In this document: positions 1 through 7,824 of the stretch, piece by piece
Layout: each line of letters begins with the position of its first letter
How positions within the stretch are numbered: position 1 is the first letter of the stretch
Origin: Actinophytocola sp050699935
GTDB taxonomy: Bacteria > Actinomycetota > Actinomycetes > Mycobacteriales > Pseudonocardiaceae
DNA: 64,000 nt
Direction: 5' to 3'
NCBI RefSeq assembly: GCF_050699935.1
Contig: NZ_JBOHGB010000004.1
Span: forward strand, 62,001-126,000
Translations under genes and position numbers: made by a program
Notes under the pieces: model-generated
Database searches by the model: none
Told to the model about the DNA's origin: nothing
The model's input: the letters and a program-made list of their open reading frames with translations, nothing else

Positions 1-787
1 AGCGGAAGACCTCGCTCGGTTCGCCGAACTGGGCGACCCTGCCGTCGCGCATGACCGCGACGATGTCGCCGACGGCGAACGCCTCGGTCTGGTCGTGAGT
101 GACGTAGAGGCCGGTGAACTCGATGTCGCCGTGCAGCCGGCGTACGTCCACCCGCAACTCGGCCCGCAGCCGCGCATCGAGGTTGCTCAGCGGTTCGTCG
201 AACAGCACCAGCGGTGGCCGAGAGACCAACGCCCTGGCCAGGGCTATCCGCTGCTGCTGACCACCGCTGAGCTGGCCGGGCAACCGGTCGCCGAGGCCGG
301 CGCAGCGCACCAGCTCGAGTGCGCCGGCCACCCGTGCGGCGATCTCGTCGCGGCCGAGCCTGGTGCGCCGGCGCAGCGGGTAGGCCACGTTCTCGGACAC
401 GGACAGGTGTGGCCACAGCGAATAGCTCTGGAACACCATGCCGAGCTCACGCCGCTCGGGCGGCAGCAGGATCCGGCGTCCGGCGTCGAAGAACGGGGTA
501 GCACCGACGGTGATCGTCCCGCCCGCGGGCCGGAGCAGCCCGGCCACGGCGTTGAGCAGCGAGGTCTTCCCGCAGCCGCTTGGCCCGAGCAGGGCGAGGA
601 TCTTGCCGGCGGGCACGGTCAGGTCGACCTCGTCAACGGCGACGACGGCGTGGCCGTCCCGCGATCCCTTGGAATACTCCACGGTCAGCCGGTCGATCAG
701 CAGGTCGCCTGTTCGGAGGGCGTCCGAAGCGGCGGCGGCCCCGGTCTCCTCACGGGTGTGTTGGGCACCTCGAAGCACGCCGTTCAC
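1..787 (-). CDS. ABC transporter ATP-binding protein, Fbp/Pot-like (3' end cut by window edge)
   Basis: This ATPase would energise a ferric-iron/polyamine/organic-anion-type importer together with the permease just upstream. It reads from a GTG at 787; 262 codons are visible and the C-terminus lies beyond base 1. Visible motifs are Walker A (GPSGCGKT, about residues 68-75), the Q-loop (MVFQSYSLWPH, about 117-127), the signature LSGGQ (about 173-177), Walker B (LVLFDE) and the H-loop (YVTHD). The sequence following Walker B (PLSNLDARLR) is the usual one for the FbpC/PotA group. Its GTG overlaps the permease stop (GTGA, 784-787), so the two are translationally coupled. The regulatory C-terminal domain typical of this group is mostly outside the window. 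The substrate cannot be read from the sequence. Confidence 0.9.
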   Translation of the reverse strand, partial: MNGVLRGAQHTREETGAAAASDALRTGDLLIDRLTVEYSKGSRDGHAVVAVDEVDLTVPAGKILALLGPSGCGKTSLLNAVAGLLRPAGGTITVGATPFFDAGRRILLPPERRELGMVFQSYSLWPHLSVSENVAYPLRRRTRLGRDEIAARVAGALELVRCAGLGDRLPGQLSGGQQQRIALARALVSRPPLVLFDEPLSNLDARLRAELRVDVRRLHGDIEFTGLYVTHDQTEAFAVGDIVAVMRDGRVAQFGEPSEVFR

Positions 788-2523
788 CTTCCCAGGGCGT
801 CGATGGCGCCCAGCCGAGCCAGCAGTAGCGCCCCCGCGAACGAGATGGCGGTCATCACGAGGCTGACCGCGGCCACCGCCGGGTAGGACCCGTTCTCCCA
901 CAGGCCCCACAGCTGGGTGGACATCACCTGGGTACCCGACGTCGCGAGCAACTGCGCCGCCGCGAACTCGTGACTCATCATGACGAACAACAGCATCGCC
1001 GCACCCGCGATCCCAGGCCGGACCAACGGCAGGAGGATGCGCCCGGCGGCTCGCAGCGGGCCCGCACCACAGGTACGGGCCGCTGCCTCGTACTGAGGGC
1101 CCACCTGCATGAGCGACGCGGCGACCATGCGCACCCCGAGCGGCAGGAAGATCACCGCGAAGGCCAGGACGAACACCACCCGCGAGCCGTACAGGCCGAG
1201 CGGCCCGAGCCCGTAGGCGAGCAACACACCCATGCCGAGCACGACGCCGGGCACCGCGAGCGGCAGGTTGACCACGAGATCGGCGAGTCGCTTCACGACC
1301 CCTCGGCCACGCACGATGACCAGGCCGAGCCATGCCGACAGCACCACGCCGACAACCGTGCCGAGTACGGAGAACTCGATCGTGTTCCACACCGCCGCGC
1401 GGTTGGTCGGGTTGCTCCACAACTCCTCGAAGTGGCGGAAGGTCACGTCGGCGAGCGAGATCCGGCCCGACCAGAACGGCTGCAGCGACACCAGCACGAG
1501 AGCGGCGACCGGTGGCACCACCGCGATGACGCCATAGCCGAACACCACGATCGCCGGCCAACGGCGGGTACTCGCCCGCGGCGTCCGAACCGAGGCGACG
1601 GTCTGGTACTTCGTGCGCTGCGCGAGCAGCCGGGAGTGGGCGAGGACCAGAGCGAGGGCGGCCAGCACCAGCGGCAGTGACAGCAGTGCGGCCGCGTTGC
1701 GGTCGACCGGGAAGACCACCGCGAACCGGAACATGCTGGTGGTGAGCACGTCGATCCCCTCGGCGCGACCGAGCAGCAGCGGCGCGGCGAACTGCCCGAG
1801 GCCGAGCAGCAGCAGGATCGCCGTGGCAAAGGTGAGCGCCGGCCGGATCAGCGGCACGGTCACCCTCAGGTGGGTGACGAAGCCGGCCGAGCCGTGTACC
1901 CGCGCGGCGTCCAACAGCCGCGGGTCGATACCACGCACCGCCGGGAAGAGGAAGATGAACGCGTACGGCGTCAGGTACAGGGCGGTAACCAGCGTGATGG
2001 CCGGCACGGTGTAGATGTTCAGCGGTCCGCTGGACGCTTCACTGCCGGTGAGCGCGCGAAGCACCTGGTTGCCGTAGCCGACCGTGGGCGCGAAGACGAA
2101 CGCCCAGCCGGTGATGCCGGCCATCGGTGGCAGCAGCATGGGAAACACCGCCACCAGTACCGTGCGCGGCTGCCACCGGTTGGGCAGCTCGGCGACCGCC
2201 ACCGCCAGGCCGAGGCCCGCCAGCAAGGCGAGCACGACCGACCCGAGGGCCAGGGCGACCGTGTTGACCACGATCCGGGACAACCCGTAGACGCCGAGCA
2301 CGGCGGTCGAGCTGTGTGTGAAATCCGCGAAACTCCGGTAAAGCAGTATCACGATGGGATAGAGGACCAGCGCGAGCAGAGCGACCGTGCTCCCAAAAAC
2401 AATTACACGCGCTGCCGGACCGCGGACAATAGCCCGAATGCGAGCGGAGGTGTCTGCGCGAGACGGAGCCGTCACGGTCGTCTCCGGGTCGATGAGAGTC
2501 CGGGACAGGTCAGTCCCGGACAT
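784..2523 (-). CDS. Fused two-domain ABC transporter permease, FbpB/ThiP type
   Basis: This integral membrane permease is the translocation pore of the importer whose ATPase overlaps its stop codon. It has 579 residues, which is the length of a fused pair of BPD_transp_1 domains with about 12 membrane segments. The first half (about 40-310) and second half (about 325-575) each hold an EAA-type cytoplasmic loop (DAARVHGS and EAAARTCGA). The start is the ATG at 2523, preceded by a hydrophilic N-terminus of about 40 residues. The same architecture occurs again at 54142-55851. No binding-protein gene is next to it; it may lie outside the window or be supplied by another locus. Confidence 0.9.
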   Translation of the reverse strand: MSGTDLSRTLIDPETTVTAPSRADTSARIRAIVRGPAARVIVFGSTVALLALVLYPIVILLYRSFADFTHSSTAVLGVYGLSRIVVNTVALALGSVVLALLAGLGLAVAVAELPNRWQPRTVLVAVFPMLLPPMAGITGWAFVFAPTVGYGNQVLRALTGSEASSGPLNIYTVPAITLVTALYLTPYAFIFLFPAVRGIDPRLLDAARVHGSAGFVTHLRVTVPLIRPALTFATAILLLLGLGQFAAPLLLGRAEGIDVLTTSMFRFAVVFPVDRNAAALLSLPLVLAALALVLAHSRLLAQRTKYQTVASVRTPRASTRRWPAIVVFGYGVIAVVPPVAALVLVSLQPFWSGRISLADVTFRHFEELWSNPTNRAAVWNTIEFSVLGTVVGVVLSAWLGLVIVRGRGVVKRLADLVVNLPLAVPGVVLGMGVLLAYGLGPLGLYGSRVVFVLAFAVIFLPLGVRMVAASLMQVGPQYEAAARTCGAGPLRAAGRILLPLVRPGIAGAAMLLFVMMSHEFAAAQLLATSGTQVMSTQLWGLWENGSYPAVAAVSLVMTAISFAGALLLARLGAIDALGR

Positions 2524-2611
2524 ACTTTTGGCCGTCCATAATCGATCCTCACGCTGCTCTGCGTTCCAAGGTCAGACTATGGGACAGGGAATCGTCTCTG
2601 TCAAGACGAGG

Positions 2612-3313
2612 TCAACCCTCGCGGCTGTCGATCTCCATGTACAGGGTGGTCAGTCGCTCAAGGTGACGGAGCATGAGTGCACCGCATTCCTCGGCGTCGC
2701 GCCGCTCGATCGCCTGCGTGATGCCGCGATGCTCGGCCGTGATCTTGCGCCAGAAGGCATCGTCCACCTTTCCGCGGGCGAACCGCTCGTGCACCACCAG
2801 GTGAAGGGGGGAAGCGAGCAGTTCGAGGATGGGATTGCCGGTCGCCTGGAGGATCTTGCGGTGGAACGCCTTGTTGGCGGCCCAGATCTCGGTGTTGGGC
2901 ACCTCGCCCGGCTCCAGCAGCAGCGAGTACAGCTCGGCGACATCGGCGTCGGAGCGCCGTTCGGCGGCCTTGCCGGCAGCCGGTACCTCTAGCAGGATCC
3001 GGCTCTCCAGCAGGTGGGACACGTCGACGGTCCTACCGTAGGAGAGCAGCTCGATGTTGTTCTTGACCTGATCGCTCACGAAGTCGACATCGGGGAACAC
3101 GACGTAGGTGCCACCGCCCACGCCCCGCCTCGAAACGATCAGTCCTTCGGCGGCGAGTATGCGCAGGGCTTCGCGAACGGTCGCGCGGCTGACTCCGAAG
3201 CTCGACGACAGCGCCACCTCCGGCGGTAGCTTCCCGCCGTCGCCGATCTCCTTGCTGAGGATCAAGTCTCGAAGCAGTCGGGCAATCCGTGATGACTCAT
3301 TGACCGTCGGCAT
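2612..3313 (-). CDS. GntR-family transcriptional regulator, FadR subfamily
   Basis: This is a DNA-binding regulator of 233 residues. Residues about 5-75 form the winged helix (SRATVREALRILAAEGLI is the recognition region). The rest is an all-helical FCD-type ligand domain with the metal-binding-type residues of that family (FHRKI and an EHRGI segment). The ATG at 3313 is chosen because it leaves a complete N-terminal helix and has an AGGA-like site just upstream; an in-frame ATG at 3352 is possible. The open frame continues far upstream on this strand, but that part is antisense to the ComA-like gene and is not coding. The gene lies 88 bp upstream of the permease in the same direction and is divergent from the operon starting at 3608, so it could control either or both. 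Confidence 0.88.
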   Translation of the reverse strand: MPTVNESSRIARLLRDLILSKEIGDGGKLPPEVALSSSFGVSRATVREALRILAAEGLIVSRRGVGGGTYVVFPDVDFVSDQVKNNIELLSYGRTVDVSHLLESRILLEVPAAGKAAERRSDADVAELYSLLLEPGEVPNTEIWAANKAFHRKILQATGNPILELLASPLHLVVHERFARGKVDDAFWRKITAEHRGITQAIERRDAEECGALMLRHLERLTTLYMEIDSREG

Positions 3314-3424
3314 GGTTCCTGGCCCCTGTCGTGCGCGGATGCCGCCCAGCATCGCACATCGCCGGCCCGTTTGGACCGCGGGCGAACGGGCGCTTCGTGA
3401 TCGTAGCCCGACAAGCTTCCGTTC

Positions 3425-3437
3425 GTCCACTTTGGAC
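3425..3437. promoter_or_regulatory. Inverted repeat in the divergent promoter region (GTCCA-N3-TGGAC)
   Basis: A perfect 5+5 bp inverted repeat with a 3-bp centre lies between the GntR gene and the divergent operon at 3608. Length and spacing match sites bound by FadR-type GntR dimers, so it is a candidate operator for the regulator at 2612-3313. The 294-bp interval 3314-3607 holds no gene and should contain both promoters; I could not assign -35/-10 boxes with confidence. Confidence 0.35.
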
Positions 3438-3607
3438 AGACGCTCCGCAGCCGCCGCAGGGGTACGACCGGGTGAATTTCGGCGATCGCCGCCAGCACCC
3501 CGTTGACTGAGGAGGGTGACCGATCTACAGTTCTGGAACGCCCGTTTCGTTGAAGCGAACAGTCGCGATCGGACGAACACGTGGCGTAGTCGGACCAAGG
3601 AGGCTCC

Positions 3608-4531
3608 ATGAGCTCGCAGACGGCGGTCCCGGACGACAACACGGCCGCGCTGGACTTCCTTCACCTGGCCGTCGCGCCTCGAACCGAGGGCAAGCCTCGC
3701 GAGAAGGGCCTCACCATGGTCATGGACCAGGGGTGGCCGATCGAGTTCGTCGACGGGATGCTCGACGCGTTCGGGTCCTATCTCGACGTCGTGAAGTTGT
3801 GGGACCCCCTGCTGCTCAGCTCGGTGCGTCATGTCCGACGCCGCGTGGAGGCCTACCTCAAGCACGACGTGCTGGTGCAGCCTGGCGGATTGTTCCTGGA
3901 GGTGGCCGAGCAACAGGACAAGACCGGCGAGGTGCTCAAGCGCCTGCGCGACTTCGGTTTCGACTGTGTCGAGGTGTCCAGCACGACCTCCACGAGAGGA
4001 ACCCTGGACGAGCACAGCGAGCTCGTGCGTGCCGCCGTGGACCTGGGCTACCGGGTGGTCGGCGAGGTCGGCCGCAAGTTCGCGGACGGCGACGAGACCC
4101 GGCTGGCCGAGCACGTGATCGACATCGACGTGACGGTCGGCGAGTTCACCCGCCTGCTCGAGGCGGGCGCGTGGAAGGTGTACTGGGAGGGGCACCTGCT
4201 GCGGATGGTGATGGGTGACGACCCGGACGGGATCCGTGCGCAGGCCGGAACGGGTACGCAGCAGGTCCTCGAGGTGGCCAGACAGGTCGGTCAGGACAAC
4301 ATCATGTTCGAGGTCTCCGGGCTGCGGCCGAAGCAGAACCGGCAATGGCTGCAGTTCTGGCTGGTCCGCACCTTCGGCCCGGACGTCAACATCGCGAACG
4401 CGCGGATCGAGGAGATGGCCAACCTGGAGGCGATCCGGCGTGGCAACCACCCGATCTTCGGGTTCGGCAACGCCGGGAACTACCCATGGATGCGGACAGG
4501 GAGCTCGGTCGAGCGCTGGTGGCGCGCCTGA
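3608..4531 (+). CDS. ComA-like (phosphosulfolactate synthase family) TIM-barrel protein
   Basis: The fold is that of (2R)-phospho-3-sulfolactate synthase (ComA), which in methanogens joins phosphoenolpyruvate and sulfite for coenzyme M synthesis. The 307 residues align through GLTMVMDQG (about 36-44), DVVKLW, VQPGGLFLE, VEVSS, GEVGRKF and the C-terminal NIANARIEEMANLEAIRRG. Key positions differ from archaeal ComA as I recall it: the lysine of LDKG is Gln here, and the GWGT after the barrel lysine is replaced (KLWDPL). The same reaction should therefore not be assumed. The start ATG has an AAGGAGG site at about 3597. It is the first gene of the long plus-strand operon, 80 bp before the binding-protein gene. 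Confidence 0.7.
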   Translation: MSSQTAVPDDNTAALDFLHLAVAPRTEGKPREKGLTMVMDQGWPIEFVDGMLDAFGSYLDVVKLWDPLLLSSVRHVRRRVEAYLKHDVLVQPGGLFLEVAEQQDKTGEVLKRLRDFGFDCVEVSSTTSTRGTLDEHSELVRAAVDLGYRVVGEVGRKFADGDETRLAEHVIDIDVTVGEFTRLLEAGAWKVYWEGHLLRMVMGDDPDGIRAQAGTGTQQVLEVARQVGQDNIMFEVSGLRPKQNRQWLQFWLVRTFGPDVNIANARIEEMANLEAIRRGNHPIFGFGNAGNYPWMRTGSSVERWWRA

Positions 4532-4610
4532 GGAGTCGCCCTCCGACGGTCGTGTGTCAGCGGCGGGGAATTGTCGGCGGGGGTCTTGCGCGAATTCGCG
4601 AGGTCAGATC

Positions 4611-5732
4611 ATGCGTTCTTCTTCGATATCCAGACGGAACTTCCTCGGTGTGGCGGCGTTGGCGGGCGCGGCGGCGGTGTCGACGCCGGCGCTAGCCGCC
4701 TGCGCGGGACGGCAGCAGACCGCCCCGCCCAGCTCGGGTGGCAGGACCTCCGTCAAGTTCGCGCTGGCGAACACGATCCTCAATCCGTCCATTTGCTACT
4801 ACTGGATCGGCCTGAGCCCCAAGCTCGACTGGTACGCCGACGAGAGCATCGACGCGGAGTGGACCGGCTACAACGGCGCCACCGTGCAGCTTACGGCGAT
4901 ACAGCAGGGTGCGGTCCAGATCGGCGTCGGGTTCCAGGACCCCATGTTCCAGGCGGTGAACAAGGGCGTCGCCCAGCCGTACAAGATGTTCTTCAACGCC
5001 ACGTACGGGATCCTCTACTGGTTCGGCGTACTACCCGACAGCCCGATCACGACGTTCGAGCAGCTGCGTGGCAAACAGCTCGCCGTGCAGGCGCTCGGCA
5101 GCGCCAGCCACTACTACGCGCAGAAGGTGCTGGAGTCGGTCGGGATCAACCCGCAGACGGACGTCAAGTTCGTGCCCCTGTACGGGCCGGGCGCCGCGGT
5201 CGCCCTGGAGAAGGGCACGATCGACTGCATCGTGTCGTTCGACACCGACTTCGTCGCCGACGAGACGGTGTACGGCCACGAGATCCGGCTGCTCGAACAG
5301 CCGGACTTCATCAAGAAGCTGCGCGTGGGCAACTCTCTCGGCTGCGCGAACACGTTCCTGGAGCAGCACCGGGAGGCGGCGGTCGGCGCCGCGCGGGTCA
5401 CCGCCAAGGCCGAGGTCTTCACCTCGGTGAACCCGGAGGCCGCACTGCGGCTGCATTTCGACATGTACCCGGACACCCTGCCGACCAATACCTCGGTTGA
5501 CGACGCTGTGGAGCAGTTCGTACCCGGCCTGCAAAAGCGGATGGAGATCGTGCTGCCGCCGCAGGGCCTAGCCATCGGCGAGTACCCGCCGAACGGCTGG
5601 CGCGACTACCTGTCCTACCAAGGTCTGTCCAAGGTGGACCCGGAGCAGTACTACACGAACGACCTGATCAAGGCGGCGAACGACTTCGACCGGGCCGAGA
5701 TCGAAGCATTCGCGCGCGACTTCAAGCCATGA
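4611..5732 (+). CDS. ABC transporter substrate-binding protein, NMT1/TauA/SsuA type (Tat lipoprotein)
   Basis: This is the solute-binding component of a NitT/TauT-type importer, 373 residues. The N-terminus has a twin-arginine motif (SRRNFLG, residues 7-13) followed by a hydrophobic stretch and a lipobox-like LAAC, indicating Tat export and lipid anchoring. The body shows the NMT1/THI5-like fold (segment LRGKQLAVQALGS). The ATG at 4611 is the start because it places the signal peptide correctly; the frame is open further upstream but without a signal. Its permease (9891) and ATPase (17442) are in the same operon but separated from it by metabolic genes. The ligand is unknown, probably an acid that is then CoA-activated by the next gene. 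Confidence 0.85.
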   Translation: MRSSSISRRNFLGVAALAGAAAVSTPALAACAGRQQTAPPSSGGRTSVKFALANTILNPSICYYWIGLSPKLDWYADESIDAEWTGYNGATVQLTAIQQGAVQIGVGFQDPMFQAVNKGVAQPYKMFFNATYGILYWFGVLPDSPITTFEQLRGKQLAVQALGSASHYYAQKVLESVGINPQTDVKFVPLYGPGAAVALEKGTIDCIVSFDTDFVADETVYGHEIRLLEQPDFIKKLRVGNSLGCANTFLEQHREAAVGAARVTAKAEVFTSVNPEAALRLHFDMYPDTLPTNTSVDDAVEQFVPGLQKRMEIVLPPQGLAIGEYPPNGWRDYLSYQGLSKVDPEQYYTNDLIKAANDFDRAEIEAFARDFKP

Positions 5733-5770
5733 CCGGCCGACCGCGGCGGACGGCGAACCGGGAGGTGACG

Positions 5771-7414
5771 ATGACTCAGCACGGCGGCGCAGGCGGCGGG
5801 ATCTGGGCGTGTCTGCGGGACTCGGCGCGGCGCTATCCCGACTCCGTCGCACTGCGCTCTGAGCAGGGCGCGATCACCTACCGCACGCTGGCGGCGGATG
5901 TGGAGGACTTGGCTCGCCGGCTCGTCTGCCTCGACATCGCGGCGCGGGACCGGGTCGCCCTCGCCGCCGGCAACACCTATCGGTGGGTCGTGGCCTACTT
6001 CGCGATCCTGCGGGTGGGCGCGGTGGCAGTGCTGCTGAACACCCGGTGGTCGGCCGAGGAGTTCGCGCACGCGCTACGGGTGACCGGCACGCGGGCGGTG
6101 TTGTTCGAACCGCGAGTCCGCACGCGCGACATTGCCGCGACCCTCGCCGCTGCCTCGGCGGGAGGATCCACAGTAGACACGATGATGTCGCTCGGCGAGA
6201 GTGGACCCGCGGGTGCGGTGCTGCTGGGAGAGATCGCCGACGGGACGGGGGACGCGGTGGACGCCGAGCTCGACCGGCGGGTCGCCGCGGTCCGGCCGGG
6301 TGATGTCGCCGAGCTGGTGTTCACCTCCGGGAGCACGGGCTTTCCCAAGGCTGCGGTGCTGCGCCACGACGGCGTGCGGGCCAACATCGCCGAGTGCACC
6401 CGGCGGTTGCGTCTCGGGCCCGGCGACCGCTGGTGCAGTGGCCTGCCGTTCTTCCACATCGGCGGCCACGTGTGGGGCCTGCTCTGCTGCGTGCTGCGCG
6501 GCGCGACGCTCGTCCAGCTGGAGGCGTTCACCGCCGAGACGGCGCTGACGGCGCTCGAGCGCTACCGCTGCACCCTGCATTTCGCGGTCGCCACCATGAT
6601 GTACGACGAGCTTCGGTTCGGAGTGGACCGGTTCGACCTGTCCAGCCTCCGGGTGTGCGCCGCCGGTGCCGACCCGGAGCTGCGCCGGCAGGTGCGTGCC
6701 GCCTATCGGGTGCCGACCATCCTGTCGATGTGGGGTCTGTCCGAGGCGCACGGCAACGTCTCGCTCACGGGTCCGCTGGACACGCTGTGGGCGCAGGACA
6801 ACACGTTCGGCCTCCCGCATCCGGGGATCGAGGTGGTCGCGGCCGACCCGCACACCGGTCGACGACTCCCACCGGAGCAGGAGGGCCAGCTGCTGGTCCG
6901 CGGTGGCTGCGTCTTCAACGGCTACTACGGCGACGCGACCGCCACGTCGACGAGCATCGACGAGGAGGGCTGGCTGCACACCGGCGACACGGGCGCCGTG
7001 CTGCCGACCGGTCACATCATCTACACGGGACGGCTGGGCGAGAAGATCCGCGTCGGCGGCGAGAACGTGTCGGTGACCGAGGTCGAGGCCATCTTGGCAC
7101 AACACCCGCAGGTGGAGCAGTGCTACGCGGTCGGCGTGCCGGACCCGCGCCTGGAGGAGGTGCCGATCGCCTTCGTCCGGGCCGAGCGCGGCGCGTCGCC
7201 GGACGTGTCCGAACTGCGCGCGTACTGCCGGGCCGCCCTGGCGGATTTCAAGCTGCCCCGCCGAATCGTGCTCGTGGAGGACTTCCCGCGCGGCGCCGCC
7301 GGGCGGGTGAGCAGGAGCCAGCTGCGTACGTGGGGCCGCGAGCTGTGGCCCCCGGCGGCAGAGGGTGGTCGGGACGGAGGACAGGAGGTGGACGCATGGC
7401 TGCCGGCGAGGTGA
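5771..7414 (+). CDS. AMP-forming acyl-CoA synthetase (ANL superfamily) with altered catalytic lysine position
   Basis: The family activates a carboxylic acid to its CoA thioester through an acyl-adenylate. The 547 residues show the P-loop-like motif (FTSGSTGFPKA), the A5-type segment (MWGLSEAHGN), GWLHTGD and the hinge region (GRLGEKIRVGGENV). The C-terminal motif normally ending in GK, whose lysine catalyses adenylation, reads PRGAAGRVSR here, with Arg at residue 512. This is an Arg-for-Lys change at a residue usually essential for the first half-reaction. The ATG at 5771 is preferred for its GGGAGGTG site; an ATG at 5729 overlaps the previous stop but lacks one. It overlaps the DUF35 gene downstream by 19 bp. 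Confidence 0.85.
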   Translation: MTQHGGAGGGIWACLRDSARRYPDSVALRSEQGAITYRTLAADVEDLARRLVCLDIAARDRVALAAGNTYRWVVAYFAILRVGAVAVLLNTRWSAEEFAHALRVTGTRAVLFEPRVRTRDIAATLAAASAGGSTVDTMMSLGESGPAGAVLLGEIADGTGDAVDAELDRRVAAVRPGDVAELVFTSGSTGFPKAAVLRHDGVRANIAECTRRLRLGPGDRWCSGLPFFHIGGHVWGLLCCVLRGATLVQLEAFTAETALTALERYRCTLHFAVATMMYDELRFGVDRFDLSSLRVCAAGADPELRRQVRAAYRVPTILSMWGLSEAHGNVSLTGPLDTLWAQDNTFGLPHPGIEVVAADPHTGRRLPPEQEGQLLVRGGCVFNGYYGDATATSTSIDEEGWLHTGDTGAVLPTGHIIYTGRLGEKIRVGGENVSVTEVEAILAQHPQVEQCYAVGVPDPRLEEVPIAFVRAERGASPDVSELRAYCRAALADFKLPRRIVLVEDFPRGAAGRVSRSQLRTWGRELWPPAAEGGRDGGQEVDAWLPAR

Positions 7415-7824
7415 CCACCGGCCGGCCGCTGCCGGAGGTGAGCACGGGCACCCGGCCGTTCTGGGAGGCCGTCGAACAGAAGCGGCTCGTGATCCAGCAC
7501 TGCGACGCCTGCACACGCTGGATACATCCGCCGCTGCCGATCTGCCCGGGCTGCGGCCTCGGCGACCCTGGCTGGCGGCAGGTGTCCGGAGACGGGGCCG
7601 TCAGCGCGTTCACCGTGGTGCACCGGCCACCACTGCCGGTGTTCGAGGCGCCCTACGTGATCGCCCTCGTCGAGCTCGCCGACGCTGGGGTCCGGCTGCT
7701 CAGCAATGTCATCGACTGCGATCCATCCACTGTGGACGTCGGTACGCGGGTACGCACGGTGTTCCGTGACGTGGACGGCCGCACGCTCTACTTCTTCGCA
7801 CCGGTGGGAGGCGGGCCGGCATGA
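7396..7824 (+). CDS. Zn-ribbon / OB-fold (DUF35) acyl-CoA-associated protein
   Basis: These are small partner proteins of SCPx-type thiolases and aldolases, where they bind the CoA moiety. The 142 residues contain a rubredoxin-like zinc knuckle (CDAC ... CPGC, about residues 32-54) followed by an OB-fold half (about 62-135). A strong AGGAGG at 7383 sets the ATG at 7396, inside the end of the CoA ligase gene. The next gene, a thiolase-fold protein, begins in its stop codon (ATGA). That pairing is typical of DUF35/thiolase heteromers such as the ChsH2-Ltp2 type. Confidence 0.85.
   Translation: MAAGEVTTGRPLPEVSTGTRPFWEAVEQKRLVIQHCDACTRWIHPPLPICPGCGLGDPGWRQVSGDGAVSAFTVVHRPPLPVFEAPYVIALVELADAGVRLLSNVIDCDPSTVDVGTRVRTVFRDVDGRTLYFFAPVGGGPA

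Noticed and set aside
2612..4450. A 612-residue minus-strand frame containing the GntR regulator
   Set aside because: Only the 3' third (to 3313) has regulator homology. The rest is antisense to the ComA-like gene and has the low-complexity, Arg/Asp/His-rich look of a GC-rich shadow frame.
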